From: Halichondria panicea
Taxonomy: Eukaryota; Porifera; Demospongiae; Suberitida; Halichondriidae
NCBI RefSeq assembly: GCF_963675165.1
Contig: NC_087385.1
Location: 4,946,412-5,010,411, forward strand
DNA length: 64,000 nt
Direction: 5' to 3'
Below, piece after piece: positions 57,528 to 64,000 of this stretch. The first letter of the stretch is position 1, and each line of letters starts with the position of its first letter. Position numbers and translations under genes: made by a program. Under the pieces are notes generated by a model, which was not told the origin of the DNA, ran no database searches, and was given only the letters and a program-made list of their open reading frames with translations.

Positions 57528-60500
57528 CTACTGTCTGGGTTTAGGGGCTAGCAAAGGTTTCTTGGTTCCATTAATCACAGTTCCATTAATCACAGTTCCA
57601 TTAATCACAGTTGCTTGTCCCGAATGCAGTTTGTTGATTCTCTGTGCTATCGGCTTAAAGTGGGTGCCTCGAAGTGATCCGGCTGACCCACTCCTCACAA
57701 AGAACTTTGGATTGCTCTCACCCTGATCAACTGGCTGTGTCTTCTTCGTCTCTAGCTCAATAAGAACATGTGTCTTATTTCCTGGGATGACAACATCAGG
57801 AGGCACAATCGAAGCGGGCAGTTTTTTATACTTCTTAGCACTTAAGCATCTTCCTAATGGTGGTCTTGCAGGAGGTGATAAGTTTTCTTCGTCAGTTTTT
57901 CCGTTGGCTTGGTGCAGTGATTTCACTGCTTTCTCATTTGGGAATCTTCCAGTCGATCTTGGTAATATAGGTGGGGCCACAATCACTTGGTTCTTTGTCG
58001 ACTCTGTTGACACTTTCAGAGGACTGTTACAGCTGATAGCATCAAATGGCTTTGAGTAAATGTGCTCATCACTCTCCTGAAGTTTCTCCGACATCTTTTC
58101 TTGCTCCATTTTCAATTTTTTTTGCTGCTCTTTCTTTAGTTTCTGAATATTGTTGATTGATTCATACGGAGAGACACTCCTTCCTTCAGGTATTGGTGGA
58201 CTGGCCATGTTCCTCTTGCCGATTCGATGCTGCCTGTCCCAGTTGTAATTTAGTGGTTCGAAAGGGACAACATCGGCAGGTCTAGCGTAGCCATTGCAGT
58301 TGTCAATATCGGGACTGGTTGATGTGCTGCTCTTTGCCGAAGGGGAGGGGAGTATGGTTATTTGAGCGTATCCTTGATCCAACTCTTCATCACAAGGTAA
58401 GTCCTCCGAGCTTGTGTCTGGTATGGAGATTGTCTCTGAGTCTGTGTCGAGAGGAACAGCTGCTCCTAATAGCCCGTCACTAGGCTCCTTGTATGTGTCC
58501 ACGAGTATGGCACTTCGGTGCTTCTCTGGCATGACTCGACAACTAGTTGCAGGACTGGAGCTCGCTGCAGATGAAGAAAAGGATAATGGCTCACGATAGA
58601 GTTAGTTTTCTGCCAGCTACAAATCTTTGTGTTCGAGAATATGGACCCTCAAAGTAAGCTAACTAAAAACACATGTTGTCACATACTTACATTGCGACCT
58701 CCTCATGGGAATAGGGCTATTGTGGACGGTGGGGAAGGCACTACTGGAGCCTGGTTCAGGGATCATTATCTCACAGTACATGCCCTTTGTGTAGTTGGCC
58801 TCCGGTCGAACTACCTCTTCTTTCAGTTGGGACTTGGGCTCCACTGTCCCAAGATTCTCTGCTGACTTGTGACGCTTCAAGAGCACCCTGAAAAACAAAC
58901 CACATACATAAAACAAACCACGTACATACACTGGCTACAATCTTGTTCACTTCAAGCTAAACAAAGTCTGAGAATCCATGCTTGTAAGGGTAAAGTTTAA
59001 AAAATGATGGTTACGAATGTTATAGCCACACACGTACCCAAATGCAGAGAGGGGGATGGTCTTGTCGGAGTTCTCAGTGGGGGGGCTCTGGTCCATACCA
59101 ACGTGGGGGGGAGGTTGAAAGTCCAGCAAGTTTGACACCCTTTTCACAACGTCTGTCATGCGACGGTTAACCTCTGCAGGACGGGAAAAAGTGTATCTAA
59201 ATGATATGTCACATCCCAGGTAGCTAGATAAGCTACAAATAACAATGTAAACAATTAGCAGACTTTGATACAAAGCACTGTAATTATACAAACCCTCAAG
59301 TGTAAATTGAATTGAGTGTGAGAGAGCTAATTGAATGATTGTAAGTTTTCTAAGCTAATTAAGAGGTAATACAAATACAGGTGGGGCAAACTACAAATCA
59401 TTGGAAGTCTGTGTAAGTTTTGCATTAGACTGACAGTTGCATTAGACTAGCTGTTGAGCTACACAACGCAAAACATCGACTGTAAAGAATTATAAAATCA
59501 ACACTGAAAGTAAATAACATTCCAGCATGCAACATCTCCTTGGCAACCAACTTAAAAGAAAGGTTAAACATGGCATTCACCACACCTCATGTACTTGTAC
59601 AATCCCTATAATTACATTGCATCAAAGACGAGAAATCATTTCGTAGACAAATATTTGGCTAAGAACTGAAGCAAACAAACTCTCAGCAAGTGACAATGTG
59701 ACTTATCAGTGACTTGACGTTAACTAAGGCCTGAGGCAATGTCTATAAGAGAATTTATTTGAGATAGTGCACAATCCTTACAAAACTTGTTAATGAGGAT
59801 GCCCCTTTAATCTTATACTCACCCTCTGCCATCATGTCTGAGCTCTCTAGGGGTGTGTCCGGCAGTAGGTCGATGAGCTGCATCTGTGAGGCGTACAGCT
59901 GCTGACAGTGGCCAGAGAGAGTGATAACTCCCTCCGCTTGACACACGAGCGCTTTCTTCAACTGACTAATCTGCAGGAAACAGAGTGCTATATGGTCTCA
60001 GCTGCACACTCGATAATTATGCATGCACAATAGTTTAGCACAAATCAGAGGCATTTAATGGAAGTTTGTACCATACAGCACATTTAAGGTGTCAGGTATT
60101 GTTCACCCAAGAATAGCTCGATACACATGTATGTACTGTAACGCTACAGCTGGTGATGTGTTCATAGTGTCCATAAAGGAAGGTGGTCATGTTAGACCAG
60201 ACAAGTGGTAAACAAACAAAACCAACCTTGTACAGCTCGTGTTTTTGGGCCTTGATCTCAACAGCTGCAGTGAGGCTCTCACACGAAGAAGTTTGCTGTG
60301 GACAAACACATTGATTTGAAGGCCAGGCTACAATGTATATATAGGAATGTTTATCTACACTTACAGTGTTTAGGTCTGCTTCCAGTGACTGCTTCTTCAG
60401 GTGGTCACCCTTCTTACTAGCAACATCAACCTGGCATTCAAAATAAACCAGCACTCTAAAAGTCTAATCACACAACTACCATATTACATATATTATATTA

Positions 60501-60931
60501 TTTTAGAACACTATATATTTCAAGTGGTGTACCAACGTATAGAGTTATTACCTGTTTCTGAAGTTTGGTTATTTTTGCTGATGACCCTTGTAACTCTTTC
60601 CTTGATTCCTCCAGCACTTTTTCCTCTTGGAAGATCTGCTTGAAAGCTTTACTCAATCGCAAATGCTATAATAGGGGAAACAGAAACCACTGAAATTGAT
60701 TTACCCCAGGCCACAATAAAAAAGCAAGATTCAAGTGCAATTTGATAATTCAATAAAGCCTTTGCCAAAATAGTTATAATAATTATGTAGTTTACATGGG
60801 TAGATGTACCTTCTCAGCCATTTGCTTTGTAGCTTCATTGTACATCCATTGAATGTCAGCCAACCTCTTGAAGAGTGAGAAGATGAGAGAGTTATCCTCG
60901 CCACTGGCCCATCTCAACAGCAGAGTGTGAG

Positions 60932-60980
<49 letters not shown>

Positions 60981-62929
60981 GGGGGGGGGGGGCATAACAT
61001 ATATAGGAGGAAAGATATCCGATTGTGTGAGCTGACATACAAACTGTGAATAGTAACAGACACATGCAACACTTGTGCAGTATATATTATATATAAATAG
61101 ACACAGGTGCATAACTTAGCAACTACAACACGGCTCTAAGAAACCAACCATGTACACAAAACTATACAACAGCATGACTGATTGTTGGTATACAAGTTTA
61201 TAGAGTCTTGCTATAAAGTTTCCAAACTTTAGAGTCACAGTGTGTACACAAGTGTGCAGCCAATCCATATAAATACTAACAGGATCTACTGCTGAATGAA
61301 GTTACATTTGAAGGCTTTCTGATCAGAAGGCTACATGAAGCACACAAGTGTGAATCACTGCATACAATATTACTAGAATGTTTTGCGAGCAACAAACATA
61401 AGTGAGCTTTGATCACAATAAAATCGTAACACCTACATTAGTACTGGTACACACGATTCTTGCCAGAATGCAATTAGATTGCAAAGGGCCAATTTTTCTG
61501 CTGATTTGGCTCATTCGTAAAGGTTTTTACCCACAAAATATTCTAGTAATACAGTCATTTAAAGTATGGTGCAGCTTCGTACAATCATAATTTATCTTAA
61601 TGCTATTGTAGTTTACACAAATTGGTAACAAATGGGGATCTTGTGCCAGATAATGAGGATAATTATAAGCTGTTGTTTGATCAATTATATTATTATCTCT
61701 ACATAATTGAATTTAGCACTTTCACTGTGGGCAGAGATTACGAGTTGCTATGGTACTTAATACAAAAGGAAGAAAGGACTGCGTATGAAAGAGACTCGGG
61801 ACTTCTTGAAGGAATGGCAGGAAATAATGTAAAACCACATATACATCATAGTTTGGTTTCAAGAAGGGATGGTAAGCTTGCTTAATTAATACACGATGTT
61901 CAGAATTATACTGAAACTACAGGATCTTTGCAACATCAACAATAGAGTTGAGCGTTCCATATACTTTGCACCACTGGTCTTCCATTATAACACTCAACCC
62001 TCAACGCTTTTTGTTGATGTTGCAAAGATTCTGCAAAACACACTGTATGGCTGGCTACCTTACAGGGAATAAGTTTGTAAACCACCTTAGTTTACAATCA
62101 TATTAATAACACAATGCGTGTGTAATCATGAACTAGTATAGAACAATATCTCGGTAGTAAGAGTGCATCATTGCGAAAGGTACTAAAATGGTAACCTAGC
62201 AATGATTAAGGAAAGTGTGGAGTAAGCACAAAGGAGGGAGCATAGTGCTGCTCAGCTGCAGTAAATGCTCAGCTGCAGTAAATAGCCAGATGTTGTACAA
62301 GTGTGCATGATCTTAGGGGGCCCTCCACTAATGTGGTAATAGTTGCTAAGCAATTATGTGCTTACACACGTCACAGTGCTCACACCATCCTTTCATGATA
62401 ATATGATGATAACCAGAAGTACACCAATCCACCCTAATCCAGAAGCTAACAGCCATGATTTCACCTACCACGTAAGTAGGAAATCACATTCTACTATGAC
62501 TGCCACTGTAATGGCTCTCTTAGACTAGTGCATGCTCACTTTGATATACAGAGGATTTCAGGTTGGTTGACTGTTAGTCACGACCACACTGTGTGTTTCT
62601 TCCTACTAATGCAATAGTGGTACTTTTAATTAACTAACAGTCAACCAACTTGAAATCCTCTGCACTGTAAACTGCTGCAGAATGCACTGCACAAGTATGT
62701 GTGTGCCGAGTACTTTACAGTGATGGCCATGTTTGCAATAATCACAGCAGCTAGCTGAACAAGCATGGTTTGGTGGTATACTGGAAGTATGGTTTGCTAG
62801 CTGGTTAATTGTTTACAAAGCTAGCTCACCTTTTGTTCTGGAAGATGACACTTTGATAATAGCATCATGCACAGCTTGCTCTCCCTGCAAGAGGTCCTCC
62901 GTTAAGTCTAGAGCTCTGCGCTTAAACAT
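57528..62929 (-). CDS. BAR-like coiled-coil adaptor with tyrosine motifs (662 aa, 9 exons)
   Basis: Not matched to a named vertebrate gene. Exons on the minus strand are 62929-62830, 60931-60810, 60665-60552, 60430-60365, 60295-60227, 59970-59823, 59173-59038, 58887-58691 and 58564-57528; lengths total 663 codons. Residues 1 to about 210 are helical and charged (FKRLADIQWMYNEATKQMAEK, HLRLSKAFKQIFQEEKVLEE, ALVCQAEGVITLSGHCQQLY), the pattern of a membrane-curving BAR domain. The C-terminal half is disordered and proline-rich. It has several tyrosines in SH2-type settings: GMYCEI, GYAQI, NGYARP, SPYESI and EHIYSKP. The end is KPLLAPKPRQ, with a PxxP-like motif. I infer a membrane-linked signalling adaptor. 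A 15-bp coding repeat (VINGT three times) lies near the C-terminus. The start at 62929 is the first in-frame ATG. Confidence 0.75.
57569..57613 (-). repeat. Coding 15-bp tandem repeat (three units)
   Basis: TTCCATTAATCACAG is repeated three times; on the minus strand it encodes Val-Ile-Asn-Gly-Thr near the C-terminus of the BAR-like gene. The duplicated relic upstream at about 57210 has a single copy, so the expansion came after that duplication or was lost there. Confidence 0.95.
61920..62034. mobile_element. Short hairpin element in BAR-like gene intron 1
   Basis: Inverse arms GATCTTTGCAACATCAACAA and TTGTTGATGTTGCAAAGATT enclose about 70 bp, with a second inverted pair of GTTGAGCG and CCTCAACGC inside. 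Probably a miniature inverted-repeat element. Confidence 0.7.
62549..62661. mobile_element. Miniature inverted-repeat element in BAR-like gene intron 1
   Basis: CAGAGGATTTCAGGTTGGTT and its near-inverse AACCAACTTGAAATCCTCTG bound about 113 bp; total arm length is about 29 bases with one mismatch. No coding capacity. Confidence 0.8.
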
Positions 62930-63413
62930 CTCACTTGCTGCAACAATCTGTATTTACTTTAATGGTTGGTTCCTGAATCCTGAGGTTAACAGTATATATG
63001 GCAAATTGATGATCTCTAACCACGTGTAGACTGGAGGCAACGCCTTCTTTTATCAAAAGGGGTGTGTCCGAAAACAAATTTCGCTAAGATAGAAATGTAA
63101 AGTGCAAATTTCGGAGGTGTGGCAGCATGCATGCCTGGGCTAGCTGGTCTGCTGGTACATGGTAAACATAGAAGCTCATGAGCTAGCTAGCTGTGAAGAG
63201 GAGACACTATAAACAATTGAATATTGGCTGCTCTACTGAATGTGCTCCCCAGGATCCACTCAAGATGCATGTGTGATTGTCAAGCTGGGCACATTTATAA
63301 CATTAATAAAACTTTGACCTGAGATAATTAAAAGTGGGTGAGTTTGGTGCACCTACTATATTTGTCGTCTGTTTTAGTCACTGTTGTGGGTTATGCATCC
63401 TTGTGGTTGATTC
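62930..63413. other. Divergent promoter region of the BAR-like and RCBTB-like genes
   Basis: The two genes start away from each other across this 484 bp, which is expected to hold both promoters. No repeat or other gene is seen. No TATA box is confidently identified. Confidence 0.5.
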
Positions 63414-63959
63414 ATGACATGCAGCTTGGAAATGGATTGGTCCATGAGAGAGTCAAAGTTGCTGATGTGGCCAATATTCAGTCTACTTGATATCAACTTT
63501 TTACAGAATGTCAAATTGGCATGTGTGTTTGGCTCGGCAGCTAATGAAGCCCTACTAGTGACCAAGGACAACGAGGTGTATGCTCTCGGGGCTAACGACA
63601 ACGGTTGCCTTGGTATCGGCGACTCTAGGAGCTCTCTGTTACCACAGAAAGTGGAGCAGCTCTGTAATAAAGGTATGACATCATTTTCATACCACGAATA
63701 CACTCGTCAAAAAATAATTTTCTCACCAGGTATTTCTCAGTTTGTGTTTGGAAGTGGACCGCATGTGATTGGCATAACTACGGATGGACAACTTTATAGC
63801 TGGGGGCATAACGGATATGGACAGTTGGGGCAGGGAGTGTCAATCATAATTGGACAGGGATGCACTCCCGAGAGAATCCAGGGGGTGCTTGAGGGGGTCA
63901 AGGTGACGAAAGTTGCGTGTGGGGGTCACCACACTCTGGCTCTCACGCAAGGAGGGGAC
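63414..63959 (+). CDS. RCBTB: RCC1- and BTB-domain protein (first two exons, partial)
   Basis: N-terminal part of an RCBTB1/2-type protein: an RCC1 beta-propeller followed, outside the window, by BTB and BACK domains used in cullin-3 ubiquitin ligases. Exons seen are 63414-63672 and 63730-63959, in phase, with a donor GTGAGT after 63959. WPIFSLL, ACVFGSAANEALLVTKDNEVY, GANDNGCLGIGD, FGSGPHVIGITTDGQLYSWG, HNGYGQLGQG and VACGGHHTLALTQGGD match the first RCC1 blades of human RCBTB1. Alternative in-frame starts exist at 63432 and 63444. The rest of the gene lies to the right. Confidence 0.9.
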
Positions 63960-64000
63960 GTGAGTGATGAAATGATCTAATGCAATCAGAAACCATTCTT

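Overview
This window is eukaryotic nuclear DNA from an animal. Its genes have many short GT-AG introns, are densely packed and occur in convergent or divergent pairs. The products are metazoan: TM9SF3, TMCO3, a MORN/ankyrin/MYND protein (ANKMY1), an AMPK gamma subunit, a TNF-superfamily ligand, an RCBTB-type protein and a family of caveolin-like proteins. Compactness, gene content and abundant short inverted-repeat transposons suggest an early-branching invertebrate such as a sponge. That placement is an inference.

Layout. 1-4.5 kb: TM9SF3 (minus, 3' end outside the window) with a 556-bp AC microsatellite in an intron. 4.5-8.8 kb: intergenic DNA, caveolin-like copy 1 and a transposon with long terminal inverted repeats. 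8.8-14.3 kb: a tyrosine-recombinase retrotransposon (gag, RT/RNase H, recombinase) whose gag and pol appear to be joined by splicing. 14.8-37.9 kb: caveolin-like copies 2-9 among relic exons, hairpins, fold-back elements and transposons. 36.8-43.6 kb: intact ten-exon TMCO3 (minus), with caveolin copy 9 nested on the opposite strand in its last intron. An inverted partial duplicate of the 3' half of TMCO3, with its own nested caveolin copy 5, lies at 22.1-27.2 kb. 43.76-49.65 kb: ANKMY1 (plus), head-to-head with TMCO3 over 147 bp. 49.9-53.5 kb: AMPK gamma (minus). 55.6-57.0 kb: TNF-like ligand (plus). 57.5-62.9 kb: BAR-like coiled-coil adaptor with tyrosine motifs (minus). 63.4 kb to the end: first exons of an RCBTB1/2-like gene (plus).

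The most interesting part is the nine-member caveolin-like cluster. Every copy has the same two-exon, phase-0 structure. Seven copies have open frames and two (5 and 7) carry a 1-bp frameshift at the end of exon 1. The copies pair up across two direct blocks and two inverted TMCO3 arms, and some are mosaics: the leader and exon 1 match one paralogue while the intron matches another. Relic exons, a telomere-repeat insertion and target-site duplications that can be checked against paralogous empty sites make the locus a readable record of recent duplication. Exon coordinates for the cellular genes were derived by hand from splice consensus and phase. Coding lengths sum to whole codons in TMCO3, ANKMY1, AMPK gamma, TNF and the BAR-like gene.
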